A stretch of DNA of 64,000 nt from Cherax quadricarinatus. Its lineage: Eukaryota; Arthropoda; Malacostraca; Decapoda; Parastacidae. Every line of letters starts with the position of its first letter. The stretch's first letter is position 1. The notes under the pieces are model-generated. The model was not told where the DNA came from. It searched no databases and worked only from the letters and a program-made list of their open reading frames with translations. Below, in pieces: positions 11,451-24,791 of the stretch. The stretch covers positions 9,832,605 through 9,896,604 of the forward strand of contig NC_091369.1 in the NCBI RefSeq assembly GCF_038502225.1, read 5' to 3'. The translations under genes were made by a program, and so were the position numbers.

Positions 11451-13277
11451 TAATCAGCATATGTTTTGGTTCAATGCTTGACTCTCACACTGAGAAGTCT
11501 CTACATTTCCCAACACCTTTATTCTGTGAGTAACTATGGCATGAGCAACACAATATGTTGATAGTTAAAACGTAGCAACCTTGACAGCGTGCTGTGAAGC
11601 TGGAGAAACGGAAATACGTATGGAGATGGGTATTTTTCAAGCAGTTTCTCGTGAATTCTCATGAGCCAAAACAATAACAAAGGCTGCAGAGTATTGTTCT
11701 CTAAGTGAATAGCTCCACCAACTTAGGAAGAGAGCCATATGCTGTGAATGTTTATTTTTTAGCATTTTTTAATTATGTTTGCCTAACATGAGAGGTTGTA
11801 AGAGCAAAGGTGCTATGTCTAAGAGGGATGTTCTACGTATATTTTTTGGTTTTATTCAAAATTACCTTTTGTAAAAGTCTGTTCTAGGGCGGAATTGTAA
11901 AACTAATAGTTATTAAAAATACAGTAATTAATTTATAAGAAAGGTACCTTACATCATTCCAAATACAATATCAACTTCACATAAATAACATGAAAATATT
12001 ACAGTGCTTCCTTTCATATCTAACAGGTCATCAGTATAAACCAAACTATACTAAAATAAAGTGCAGCTAATAACTAGTCCTAAAATCTAAATTTTTTAAA
12101 CATCTTTGCATTGTTCAGTATTATGCATTGGTTCAGCTCCGAAGCACATGCTGAAAGCACAAAATGATTTGCTTTTACAGTATCAGGTTTTGATCATAAG
12201 GTTGATATTCTTTCTATTAAACAAAATGTCTATAAATCTTAAGGCTGGGACATTGTCCCTTTGTCGTGAGTCCGAGAAACAATACACGGAGCATTTCCAC
12301 ATACCTCAGTTTAGAGGACATAAACTTGTCTATACAGGAATCATCAATTCACTTTTTACTTCTAAAGATCTTAATCACTGGTCTGAATTCTTCATTAAGC
12401 ATGTACTTCGATGCTATGTATGCGAACCGTCTCAACAAATGCCAATGCTTAAAAAAAATCAACGTTGAAGTTTCATCACGGAGCATGTAACTTCGGGAAA
12501 CCAATTCATGCCCTCAACATTAACAAATTCAATGAGCATGTGATCACTTTTAAATGCAATGCCACAGAATTCAGCTCAGTGGTCTACAGATCTATAAATG
12601 TCATGTTACAAATATAAAGCAGGCAACAAGTAAATCATGTACTGTAGATGGAAGAGAAGAAGACAGAGAGGAGGGAGAGGGTACTAATGACTCCTATAAA
12701 GGTGTATACTAGTCACCAGTTTCTAGCCCTTGGAGTGTAACTGTGACATGGAAGCCTGGTGCAAGCTCACTGCAATGTAAAAATGGGGGTATATTAATAA
12801 TCTATACTATTATTGGGTGAAATTCAAGACGCACCTAGATTTTTAGGAAATTATTAATCAATAATATTAAACCAATAATTCTAGTCTAGTCAAATTGTGT
12901 ACAAAATGTTATAAGTTAGCCACATCATAAAAGAATATGAGAATACTGCTAAATGTGAAATGTCAAATATCGGCAGTATGGCTCTTATAATCATTTTCCA
13001 TATTAGAATTAAAGCGTTTCAAATTTACAACTTTCAGTAAAACATCTACTCTACATATGGTGAAATATTCTGTAGGTTTTCCTATGTGAATGTTAACCAT
13101 GCAATATCCTCCACATGAACAACAGAGAACAAATATGTTCACTGTTATAGTAAGAGGGAACAATTTAGTGCACTAACCACACCTATCTGAATGTCTTGTT
13201 GCTAAGTTTAATGAGCAGTATATCACTCAAACTTCCAAACCCATATTATCAAACTTTTTACAAAGTACATTATATTT
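11451..13277. other. AT-rich stretch without recognised features
   Basis: The longest open frame (12106-12468, plus, 120 codons) has no motif I recognise and no repeat relation elsewhere in the window. I would not call it a gene. The rest shows no transposon ends or RNA genes. Confidence 0.4.
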
Positions 13278-13417
13278 ATTATTTTTTTATTATCACACTG
13301 GCCGATTCCCACCAAGGCAGGGTGGCCTGAAAAAAAAAAACTTTCACCATCATTCACTCCATCACTGTCTTGCCAGAAGGGTGCTTTACACTACAGTTTA
13401 AACTGCAACATTACCAT
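13278..13417 (-). mobile_element. B-LINE 3' UTR fragment
   Basis: About 140 bp matching the extreme 3' end of the B subfamily on the minus strand: A-rich/TTATTA tail, GGCCACCCTGCC hairpin region and the CTTGCCAGAAGGGTGC block. It stops at AAACTGCAACATTA, another case of extreme 5' truncation. Confidence 0.85.
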
Positions 13418-13774
13418 TAATATTGTATTTTAGTGTTGATATTCATGCATGTATTGACAAAGTTCAAATTAAAAAACTAATAGCCTTCGTTTAACTAGAG
13501 TGGGTGTTCAATTATTCAAACTATGTGAGGCAGGATCTCAACTTGGATAGAAGTTTGTCCAGTCAGATGCCTTATATTTTGGCTTTTGGTTATTTTAATA
13601 TAACACATCATTACACCATTTATTAGAATATTTGATTCCCTTTCCCCCCCAAAGAAAACTGTCATCCAACAATTATAATTTGAGTATACTTTCTTACAAA
13701 ATTAAACAGGAACCAACACCAAATGACCATATACCAAAGATAAATGCATTTGATATTATGTATAAGAATCAAGA

Positions 13775-13958
13775 AGGGATTCAGGGAAACCAGCAAGCTG
13801 GACTTGAGTCATGGAGATGGGTGTTAATGTTGCAGTTTCATAACTGCAGTGCAAGCATGCCTCTGGCAAGACAACTATGGAGTGAATAATAAGTAAAGTT
13901 TTTCTTTTTCGGGCCACCCTGCCTTGGTGGGAAACGGCCAATGTGTTAATAAAAAAAA
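13775..13958 (+). mobile_element. B-LINE 3' UTR fragment with internal deletion
   Basis: Plus-strand B-type tail starting GGGATTCAGGGAAACC and ending at the hairpin plus A-run. Compared with full copies it lacks the middle block between GGAGATGGG and TGTTAATG (the part containing GTGCCTGCACTCTGAAGG). Substitutions are frequent, so it is older than the long copies. Confidence 0.8.
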
Positions 13959-15340
13959 ATGTGTGTGGAGGAAGGGTTAGTGCATGAAGCAGGTTACACC
14001 AACTGTATCAGCACCTGTGGTGGGGCAGACAATTCCCCTCCACTAAAGACAATATTATCACCCCCTAATTCATATTATTTATATTCATGGAGAAGCATAT
14101 GACGTGCCAATATTATACAGCACCTGGGGAATGGCAGATACAGGTTTCCTTAGCTTAACCATTTATCATGCAGGCCAATATGTTTAATACAATCTGCCTT
14201 TATGTGGGCACCTTGTTTCTCCCAGTAGTATGTTATAAGCATTACAAATTTACTCTTATGTGATCACCCAAGTCTAGCATCATTTTCATTTATAAAAATG
14301 AAACAAGTGAAAGAAAACAGAATTGGGCTTTGGGAAATCAAATGAATAAATTTTGAACAAAGCTCTATGGTTAGTTTTCAAGTGTCTTACACCAAAGGAA
14401 AAGGGCACTCAACAAGAGGCAGTTGCGGTGCACCAACACAAATTCAGGACTAAGGGTGGAGGAGGAAAGAATAGTAGGGAAATATGCATATACAGGTTCA
14501 TACCACATGATTTTCAATCCAGATAAAAATAGGCTGGTTCACTGGTGGTGGAAATGGAGGGGGGGAGGCAGAGAGAGGTGGAATGCAATTGAATTTTGGA
14601 TTTACATTAAATCGTTGATAAAGACGTGATCTATTTGTACATTTTCACTACAGGGGGGTTGAGAAATTGCAATTTTTTTTTTTATCATGATACTTTGATA
14701 TTCATTTATGATGGTGTAAATTTAGGGAAAAATAATTAAACCCAAGTCTAGGAAGGGTAGTAAGGGTACACCACCATTTTACAAGCAATGAATGGTCCAG
14801 CACCTCTTTTAGTCCGAACAAAATTATGAAACTACTTCCTTGCCAGACCAGTTTACTGGACGGCGACAATGAAAATGAAATGAAAATATTTATTTCCTTG
14901 CAAAGCTTACAATGTGTGGTTTACATGCCTAGGCATTTCGTGCTGTGCCTTTAACAATCATTCGCTTACTTTAGGTTTATTTACACAAATTTTGAATAGG
15001 TTAATGATTAATAATAGTGTGAAAAGTACAGTACATAATTAAATTGGGAAACTGAAGGGATAATCTCGCATCACTGCCAATATAAATGTTTGAATTTCAT
15101 AGGGCCACAACACAGTACGTATACCACATTTTACGGCGAACAAGGCACTTCGTTGTCGAGGATGGCCCTCCAATTCTGAGTGGCTAAATTTTTTAAAATA
15201 ACATACGTGACTATATTAGCTGCTTCTTTCATACCTGTCAATACAGGCAGTGTTTTCATATCCCTTGCATCAGGAATAAAATGTAAGGCTACTGAGATAA
15301 TATTTATATACAAACTGAGAGGGAGTCCAAAATTTATATA

Positions 15341-15542
15341 CAGTGGTACCTCGAGTTTTGAACAGCTCCCAACTCAAACAATTATGTAAATGTATTTTTG
15401 TAAGTGCTTTTGTAAGTGCATTTTTGGGGGTCTGCAACGGACTAATCTAATTTACATTATTCCTTATGGAACAAATTCGTTCGGTTTTGGCACTCGAATA
15501 GCCTTCTGGAATGAATTAAGTTCGTAACTCGAGGTACCACTG
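15341..15542. mobile_element. Tigger-type MITE (CAGTGGTACC ends)
   Basis: Starts CAGTGGTACCTCGAG after TA and ends CTCGAGGTACCACTG, giving about 15-bp near-perfect terminal inverted repeats. The ~200-bp body has no open frame and is related to the MITE at 58985-59176 and, less closely, 58669-58871. Copy 1 of the host unit (8090-9030) lacks it. Confidence 0.88.
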
Positions 15543-15848
15543 TGCTTAATTCTTTACTTCCTTCTACTTGCTTAGTCTGAGTTATAATGAGAGGAAACTA
15601 AATATACAGTGGACCCCCACCTTACGATGGCATCGCGTTACGTTAAATCCGCCATACGATACATTTTAACGCAAAAATTTTGACTCGCCTCACGCAATTC
15701 GTCCGGGACGGGTCCCATGCGTGGCCTCAGCTGCCCCGTGGGTGCTAGTGTTTACAAGCCAGCCAGTGCGGTCGCATCCATGCATACATTCGGTACATTT
15801 CGTATTATCACAGTGTTTTTAGTGATTGCAGCTGCAAAATAAGTCACC

Positions 15849-16262
15849 ATGGGCCCCAAGAAAGCTTCTAGTACCAACCCTGTGGTAAAAAGGGTGAGAA
15901 TTAGTATGGAAATTAAGAAAGATTTTGAAGGGTTTGGGGCTAACCCTGAGAAGCCTATGCCAGTTGTGGAATCCATTGTGCCTACTTCAAAGATTAAGTA
16001 AATGTGTGCAAAGTGGATTGAAGTGCAAATCTTTATGGATGAAAATCCCCCAAACACAACTATTGCAAGCCATGCTGGTGACTATTACAATGACAATGTT
16101 GTGGCCCATTTTAGGGAGGTACAGAGCTCTATGGACAGATTTGTTGTGCGACAGAGGTCCAGTGACTCTCAAGCTGGTCCTAGTGGCATTAAAAGAAGAA
16201 GGGAAGTAACCCCGGAAAAGAACTTGCTACCTCAAGTCCTAATGGAAGGGGATTCCTTCTAA
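15849..16262 (+). pseudogene. Mini-Tigger ORF (N-terminus fused to C-terminal tail)
   Basis: Starts MGPKKASSTNPVVKRVRIS and continues in one frame to the acidic/basic tail REVTPEKNLLPQVLMEGDSF at 16262, with one in-frame TAA at 15999-16001. The tail region (CAKWIEVQIFMDENPP, then AGDYYNDNVVAHF, then QSSMDRFVVRQRSS) resembles the extreme C-terminus of Tigger1-type transposases. The helix-turn-helix DNA-binding domains and the DDE catalytic core are entirely missing. The related ORF at 60174-60545 lacks the stop. Confidence 0.8.
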
Positions 16263-16438
16263 ACAATAACAACTTCCACACTCTCCCCTCCTCCCATCCC
16301 ATCAATCATTACCAGATCTTCAATAAGGTAAGTGTCATGTAACTGTGCATGTCTTCTTCAGTTTGTGTGTATTAAAATTAATATTTCATGTAGTATAAAT
16401 TTTTTTTTTTTTTCATACTTTGTGGTGTCTTGTACGGA

Positions 16439-19393
16439 TTAACCCTTTGACTGTTTCAGACCCCTCTCTGAAACTGTCATTCTATATCGCCAAATATTCA
16501 AAAAAAAAAAAAAAATAATTTTTTCTTATGAAAATGTTAGGAATATTTTTGTGAGTGTTTTAAGCCTAAAAAAAATTTTTTTGCCATCAGTACTTACCGA
16601 GATATAGAGCCGCAAAGTTTGCAGAAAGTGACGTGCGTACGGCAACAGCGGCGACTGCCGCCCACCCGGTATTCTTTTATTTACTCTAATTCAAAGGTTT
16701 CTTGCATTTTTCAATATTTTTCTGTTCCAGGTAACTTATGTGGCCTGTGAGACCAATGTAAGGTGCATTCTTCAAATATACACTCATTGTTTACAACACA
16801 ATAACAGAACAAACTTTATCACTATTAGTTTGTGTATACACTTTGTTTACACAAACAAACAATACAAAACAATGTTTATTACTATTGTTCCATAATATAT
16901 ATACATATGTACAGTCACTAAACACGTTCCTAGAACTGCTGCAGCTTGTGGAACTCTTTGAAACATGGGTATATGCAGAGGGGCACTTCACACTCCTCAC
17001 ACATAAAACGAGTGTCTCTGCGTGTTTGTGGGCGTTTTATGGTATGCATACATACATAACACCTCTTCTGAGCATTTTTCTTGGCAGTAGTAGGAGGCAG
17101 TTGTATGGGGTAGTGATCACCAGGCCTGAAACGAGATGACGTGTGTGGGCGCTGGTCTATTGCAGGAGTTGCTCCTTGGTACTTTGCAATTATTTGTCTG
17201 ATTACTGACAGGCAAAATTCACCATATTTTGGTGTTTTGTTGGTCTTCAACTTGTATATGTTATAAGCATTTAGCATAGAGATATCAACAAGATGGAAAA
17301 AAAGTTTTATATACCACTTATAACTCTTGCGTACACAGTCTGCAAACCCAATCTGCATGTCACATTTGTCCACTAAGCGCATATTGAGGTTGTAGTCCAT
17401 GACAGCTGCAGGCTTTAGAATGGGTTCATTGGTCTCTCTGTTGTCCCTGCCACTGGGTACCATTTCGTTTCTGTGAACTGATGTCAACAATGTGACATCA
17501 CGTTTGTCATGCCACCGAAATGCCATGATGTCATTGGCAGCAAAGGCTTGCACCTCACCTCTGCGAGTGCCAGCGTCGAACCTTGGCATATGTTTACGAT
17601 TACGACGCACTGTGCCACACACGTCTGTCAAGTTCACTCGCAAGAAATCACTGAGTAAGGGGCTTGTGTACCAGTTATCAGTAAATAACATATGCCCCTT
17701 ACCAAGATATGGTTCCATTATTGTTCGAACCACATCACCAGAGATACCCAATAACTTCATGGTATCTCTCAAAGTATTACTGCCAGTGTACACAATGATA
17801 TCCAAAACTAGACCACTTCTGCAATCACACAGTACAAATAGCTTTATACCAAAGCATTTCCTCTTGCTTGGTATATATTGCTTGAATGAGAGTCTTCCTT
17901 TGAATAAAATCAAGGACTCATCAATAACAAGCTTCCTGAAGGAATAAAAATACATGCAGCACTTTTGTTTCAGGTACATAAACACATTTCTGATCTTATA
18001 TAACCTGTCGCTTCTGTCAGGCCTGGTTTTGTCTGAAAAGTGTAACATACGTAACAGTATCAGGAAACGATTGACACCTATAATGTCACTAAAACCTGGA
18101 ATTGAAATCAGGCGTTCTGTTGCCCAGTATGTGGTGACAGTGTGCTTATACACTTGTGGCATAAGCATTATTGTGGCAAAAAACAGGTACATCTCTGCCA
18201 CAGTTGTCTCCTTCCACTTGTACTTGTGTAGCCGTGATTTTGGTGAGAGAATTGTATTTGCCATGGTGTAATCACAGTATGTGTTTGTTTCCCTGACAAT
18301 GATGCCCATCAGGGGTTCATCGAAGAATAACTCAAAGCAGTCCAGTTCACTGGCATTGTTCCCAAGTGGACAAGATGGCTTTATTCCACTTTGTGTTTCA
18401 TCAAAATCATGGGGACTGCGAACAAACTCGTCACCGTCCTGCCAACCCCAGATGCGGTCTGCTGGTGGGGTCTGGATATTGTACCGTGGTTGTGGTTGTG
18501 CAGGTTGTGGTTGTGCAGGTTGTGGTGGTGCAGGTTGTGGGAGTGTGGGGTAGGGTGAGGCTGGTTGTTGTGCAGAGTCAGCAGCGTGGGTAGTAGCGTG
18601 GCCCGCTGATGGTGCCACATGGGCCGTGCCACCCTCACTATCACCACCACTGCCTGCTCCATCACTCACATCATTCATACCCATCGTTACAATATCGTCA
18701 TCTTCACTATCAGGTCATGGTGTAGGGCCACGGGATGTGCTCCCAGAGTTTCTCCTTCCCCTTGGAACAACATATGAAACACTACCAGACCGCATGCTAC
18801 GTCGTACATACTGCCGCTTCACTGGGGAATATTCACTCTCACTGTCACTAGAACTGCTTTCAATGACCTTGAAATCACTATCACTATCACTGCTAACATC
18901 TGGGTGTTGTACACGACCAAATAGCTTCCTCTTTCGTCCTGGTATAGGTGAACGTGAACATGAACAAGCCGGCCCAGCACCAGAGGTGGAAGGTTGTGGG
19001 TCATCTGGGTTTTCATCACTAATTACGTTATCCTGGGCACTTTTTCCGGTAACACTCACTTCAAAACCCTGGAATTCACTGTCACTGACATTTTCATCGC
19101 TGTTAGAGCTATCACTTGGGAACAAAAGACCTCCAATCCGCCGAGGAGTGAGGAACTTCTTACCGAGAGGCATGGTGAAAATGGACTAACAACATGGCGT
19201 TCCCACAATGCACCGCTGGGTCCCAGATTTTTTTCACAGGGTGCACACCGACCACTGAGACCCATTCTCTCTCATGTAGGCCTACCAGGCCTTTCCCGCT
19301 TGATTTGAAGCCGCTAGAATTTGTGCGTATAAATACGTCAGAAACATTGGCTCGTAAGACGTATTTATACGTCGGAAACAGTCAAAGGGTTAA
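16439..19393 (-). mobile_element. piggyBac transposon, nearly intact
   Basis: TTAA target duplications lie at 16439-16442 and 19390-19393. Terminal inverted repeats read CCCTTTGACTGTTTC at both ends (19-bp match including TTAA). Subterminal palindromes are visible: GTTTCAGACC..CTGAAAC on the left and a CGTATAAATACG/CGTATTTATACG pair on the right. The element carries one transposase gene on the minus strand and sits inside a Tigger element. The clean TTAA and the single coding lesion suggest recent insertion. Confidence 0.96.
16930..19173 (-). pseudogene. piggyBac transposase (PGBD4-like) with one premature stop
   Basis: One continuous minus-strand frame of about 747 codons starts MPLGKKFLTPRRIGGLLF at 19173 and is broken by a single TGA at about 18714-18716 (after GSTSRGPTP). 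The downstream 584 codons are open. The N-terminus is acidic and Ser-rich (SSDSDSDFKV), followed by a Pro/Gln-rich tract. The DDE_Tnp_1_7-type core shows candidate catalytic aspartates in VIDESLILFKGR, HMLFTDNWYTSPL and the VMDYNLNMRLVDKCD block. The C-terminus is a Cys-rich finger (RCYVCMHTI, then MCEECEVPLC) as in typical piggyBac targeting domains. An internal start after the stop would retain the whole catalytic core. Confidence 0.92.
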
Positions 19394-19524
19394 TTTGATT
19401 TCCATTATTTCTTATGGGGAAAATTAACTCGCCATACGATAATTTCGTTACGATGAGCTCTCATGAACGGATTAATATTGTAAGGTGGGGGTCCACTGTA
19501 ATGTGAATACAGTACCTTTTGCAC

Positions 19525-19605
19525 ACACACATAACCCGAACATCATAGACTGAAACTTATGACATTTTGGTTTGACTTGGACCATTAACTAGCCACAGTA
19601 ATAAG
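19525..19605. mobile_element. Hammerhead-like inverted-repeat element, old relic
   Basis: About 80 bp (ACATAACCCG, then GACTGAAAC, then GACTTGGACCATTAACTAG) matches the left half of the copy at 57728-57895 and, more distantly, the element at 46911-47065. The right arm is missing. It sits within copy 2 of the ~0.95-kb unit. Confidence 0.5.
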
Positions 19606-19887
19606 CCTTTTTATTTTATGTATATATATATATTATGCATCAATAAATGACCTGCATGTTCTGGATTCACAGGAATTGCACCTGTCCATGAGAATGACTC
19701 CCACCAGTGTTTATATAATGGTATCCTCTGATTCTCTTCCTTTGCATAATCAAGGTTAAAAAACAAAAAGAAACCTGGAAGTAATGAATATATAGTACCT
19801 ACTTCATATGCATTGTGCATCAGTTTAGTTAGCAATGTTTACATCTGCTCGTCCTTCACTCACATCACCCTCTGTTCCAAAGTAGTA

Positions 19888-20395
19888 CAGAAGACCCTCG
19901 GTTATTGGCCGTAATCATTTCCAGAAGGTCGCCCTAAATCCGAAAAGATCGAAAACCGAAATAATATTTCCCATAAGAATTAATGTAAATACTACTACGT
20001 AATCCATTTCAGACGCCCCAACATATTAACAAAAACTACATTTTAAAGATTAACTATAGTTTTACATACACAAAACAATGAGAACTAAATAAAATGACTA
20101 ATGAAATGGATAAATGAACATTTAACATCACTTTTACCTTTATTGTAGATTCTTGTTGGCGCTAATTTGGCAAAATAACTGCACAAAATGCAAGCACAAC
20201 ACAAGAGAGATGCTTCCATGGCGAGGTAACCATGTGCATTGTTGTGGTGTTGCTGAACCAACTAGTGGTGGCATATCTGAAGCTCGCTCATAATTCGGAT
20301 TTTGGCTCGCAATTCAAAGCAAAAAATCAACTGAGCAACAGCTCGTAACTCAGAGAACTCTTAAGGTGGGGCACTTGTAAATCAAGGTACCACTG
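19888..20395. mobile_element. Tigger-type non-autonomous element, degenerate
   Basis: TA-flanked; left end CAGAAGACCCTCGGTTATTG, right end CAAGGTACCACTG. Ends match only partly (CAG..CCT pattern). The interior carries the family's typical blocks, such as CCCATAAGAATTAATGTAAAT and a CTCGTAACTC stretch. No coding sequence survives. Confidence 0.6.
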
Positions 20396-20397
20396 TA

Positions 20398-21139
20398 CAT
20401 CACCTAATTTCGTAAAACTGCACTTTTTTTTTAGAAATAAAAATAATTATTACTATTATGTATTACTAATAAATGAGGAATTATTCCTAATTTTGTACTG
20501 TACATGAACTGTAATTGAATTTTTTGTCTTAGTTTTTTTTAACGAAATTCATTGTCTTTTTGTACATAAAGTTTTGGTGCATGTGTGGAAATGTGACTTT
20601 TTTTTTTAGGTACACATTAGTCGAGAAATGTGGAATTTACAAATTCTCACAATAAATTCCTTTGTTTTACACATCACATTAATTTTGCTTCATGCAAATT
20701 TGTTTTATGCCCCATGTGCTAGGAACACTACTACATGTATTACATAAATCAAGGGACACCTGCAATCAGGTATGATTGAACATTAAGGCATTCCTTTGAA
20801 AGGCTGTCATGCAGAGATCAGAACTAAATATTGTGGGCTAAATTCCAGTATTTGGCAGTGTGTTTGAGAGTAAAAACTGTGATGTTGCATGTTTTGTTAA
20901 GCACAAGGCCAGAGGCTGCAACAGAGTTCAAAGGTTAGGTTAGGTAAGGTTCATCAGGAAACAGGACAAGTGTTTCCTGACGTGGGTCTTAGTACAGATG
21001 ATGACCCGCCATTGGAGCTTTTGGTCATCCAATCGAGGCCTTCCACTGGCTTACCAGTCCACCCCTTCAAAAATTATGGTTAAAGTTATAACCATTTAGT
21101 AGTATGTATGTGTATATATGTGTAGCATATGTATGTGTA
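20398..21139. other. No gene; possible dispersed repeat at 20930-21066
   Basis: Mostly AT-rich DNA. A short GGTTAGGTTAGGTAAGG stretch at about 20934-20950 precedes a GC-richer block (TGTTTCCTGACG, GATGATGACCC, GGCTTACCAGTCCACCCCTT) that ends at about 21066. The block has the look of a repeat but has no second copy in this window. Confidence 0.35.
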
Positions 21140-22855
<1,716 letters not shown>

Positions 22856-23191
22856 TTTCAACAAGTTGGTCGTCTCCCACCGAGGCAGGGTGACCCCAAA
22901 AAAAGAAAGAAAATTCCCAAAAAGAAAATACTTTCATCATCATTCAACACTTTCACCACACTCACACATTATCACTGCTTTTGCAGAGGTGCTCAGAATA
23001 CAACAGTTCAGAAGCATATACGTATAAAGATACACAACATATCCCTCCAAACTGCCAATATCCCAAACCCCTCCTTTAAAGTGCAGGCATTGTACTTCCC
23101 ATTTCCAGGACTCAAGTCCGACTATAAGAAAATAACCGGTTTCCCTGAATCCCTTCACTAAATATTACCCTGCTCACACTCCAACAGATCG

Positions 23192-23842
23192 TCAGGTCCC
23201 AAGTATCATTCGTCTCCATTCACTCCTATCTAACACGCTCATGCACGATTGCTGGAAGTCCAAGCCCCTCGCCCACAAAACCTCCTTTACCCCCTCTTTC
23301 CAACCCTTTCGAGGACGACCCCTACCCCTCTTTCCTTCCCCTATAGATTTATATGCTTTCCATGTCATTCTACTTTGATCCATTCTCTCTAAATGACCAA
23401 ACCACCTCAACAACCCCTCTTCTGCCCTCTGACTAATGCTTTTATTAACTCCACACCTTCTCCTAATTTCCACACTCCAAATTTTCTGCATAATATTTAC
23501 ACCACACATTGCCCTTAGACAGGACATCTCCACTGCCTCCAACCGTCTCCTCGCTGCTGCATTTACCACCCAAGCTTCACATCCATATAAGAGTGTTGGT
23601 ACTACTATACTTTCATACATTCCCTTCTTTGCCTCCATAGATAATGTTTTTTGACTCCACATATACCTCAACGCACCACTCACCTTTTTTCCCTCATCAA
23701 TTCTATGATTAACCTCATCCTTCATAAATCCATCCACCGACACTTCAACTCCCAAGTATCTGAAAACATTCACTTCTTCCATACTCCTCCTCCCCAATTT
23801 GATATCCAATTTTTCTACCTTTACACACATTCTCAAACTCAT
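23192..23842 (-). pseudogene. A-LINE protein, C-terminal part
   Basis: Minus-strand frame from KLDIKLGRRSMEEVNVFRYL through SVDGFMKDEVNHRIDEGKK, LLYGCEAWVVNAAARRRLEA and RWFGHLERM to DRSEWRRMILGT at 23192. A deletion at about 23815-23830 (the segment between VCKGRK and KLDIKL in other copies) puts the upstream RT part (23745-23954) in another frame. That upstream part carries LLFADDTVLMGDS. Confidence 0.88.
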
Positions 23843-23954
23843 CCACTAACCTTCGCAATTTTTCTTTAGAATCTCCCATAAGCACAGTATCATCAGCAAA
23901 AAGTAACTGTGTCAATTCCCATTTTGAATTTGATTCCCCATAATTTAATCCCAC

Positions 23955-24202
23955 ATGGTGGCCTGGTGGTTAACGCTCTCGCTTCACACGGTGAGGGCCT
24001 GGGTTCGATTCCCAGCCAGAGTAGAAACATTGGACGCGTTTCTTTCCACCTGTTCATGTTCCCCATCAGTAAAATGGGTACCTGGGTGTTAGTCGACTGG
24101 TGTGGGTCACATCCTGGGACACTGACCTAAGGAGGCCTGGTCACAGACCGGGCCGTGGGGGCATTGACCCCCAGAACACTCTCCAGGTAAACTCCAGGTA
24201 AA
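23955..24202 (+). mobile_element. tRNA-derived SINE
   Basis: The head is tRNA-like: box A-like TGGCCTGGTGGTT at about 23959 and box B GGTTCGATTCC at 24002-24012, separated by a CTCGCTTCACACGGTGAGG block. The body includes AAAATGGGTACCTGGGTGTTAG and GGAGGCCTGGTCACAGACCGG. The tail is a CTCCAGGTAAA direct repeat. It interrupts the A LINE within the RT coding region. A second copy in opposite orientation is at 38124-38379. No long target duplication is visible. Confidence 0.92.
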
Positions 24203-24791
24203 CCCCTCTCCCGAACACCCTAGCATTTACTTCTTTTACAACCCCATCTATAAATATATTAAACAACCATGGTGACATTACACATCCCTGTCTAAGACCT
24301 ACTTTTACCGGGAAGTATTCTCCCTCTCTTCTACATACCCTAACCTGAGCCTCACTATCCTCATAAAAGCTCTTTACAGCATTTAGTAACTTACCACCTA
24401 TTCCATATACTTGCAACATCTGCCACATTGCTCCTCTATCCACTCTATCATATGCCTTTTCTAAATCCATAAATGCGATAAAAACTTCCCTACCTTTATC
24501 TAAATACTGTTCACATACATGCTTCAATGTAAACACTTGATCTACACATCCCCTACCCACTCTGAAACCTCCTTGCTCATCCGCAATCCTACATTCTGTC
24601 TTACCTCTAATTCTTTCAATTATAACTCTACCGTACACTTTTCCTGGTATACTCAGTAAACTTATTCCTCTATAATTTTTACAGTCTCTTTTGTCCCCTT
24701 TCCATTTATATAAAGGGACTATACATGCTCTCCGCCAATCCCTAGGTACCTTCCCCTCTTTCATACATTTATTAAACAAAAGTACCAACCA
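24141..24791 (-). pseudogene. A-LINE reverse transcriptase, middle part
   Basis: Minus-strand frame from LVLLFNKCMKEGKVPRDWRR through IVPLYKWKGDKRDCKNYRGI, the LSIPGKVYGRVIIERI block, DEQGGFRVGRG and FMDLEKAYDRVDR to GLRQGCVMSPWLFNIFIDG and EVNARVFGRGV, after which the SINE interrupts it. It is open within this piece. It continues upstream after the B-LINE insertion at 26651. Confidence 0.9.

Larger units (their letters stand above)
15607..19498 (+). mobile_element. Tigger (pogo-like) deletion derivative, host of a piggyBac
   Basis: Terminal inverted repeats CAGTGGACCCCCACCTTACG (left) and its near-complement ending GGTGGGGGTCCACTG (right), with TA on both sides. Excluding the inserted piggyBac (16439-19393) the element is about 0.94 kb. 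It encodes a short relic of a Tigger transposase (15849-16262) but no DDE domain, so it would depend on a full-length Tigger elsewhere. The closest copy here is at 59935-60839. Confidence 0.92.
14600..19885 (+). repeat. Unclassified ~0.95-kb unit, copy 2 (interrupted)
   Basis: Segments 14600-15338, 15543-15604, 19501-19520 and about 19640-19885 align in order with copy 1 (8090-9030). The gaps are filled by the MITE 15341-15542, the Tigger 15607-19498 (with its internal piggyBac) and an old hammerhead-like relic near 19525-19600. Comparison with copy 1 shows both DNA transposons landed at TA. Identity is only moderate, so the duplication is old. Confidence 0.6.

Noticed and set aside
12106..12468. 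120-codon plus-strand ORF as a possible host gene
   Set aside because: No recognisable motif, AT-rich context, no splice or promoter support; compatible with chance.
17492..18553. Plus-strand ORFs opposite the piggyBac transposase
   Set aside because: Shadow frames of the minus-strand transposase; low-complexity peptides without homologous motifs.
20930..20955. GGTTA-type repeats resembling the arthropod telomere repeat TTAGG
   Set aside because: Only two or three imperfect units here and at 38381-38395, far too short for telomeric or interstitial telomere sequence.
23955..24030. Functional tRNA gene at the box A/box B sequence
   Set aside because: The sequence continues into a SINE body repeated at 38124-38379 and does not form a clean cloverleaf with an acceptor stem.
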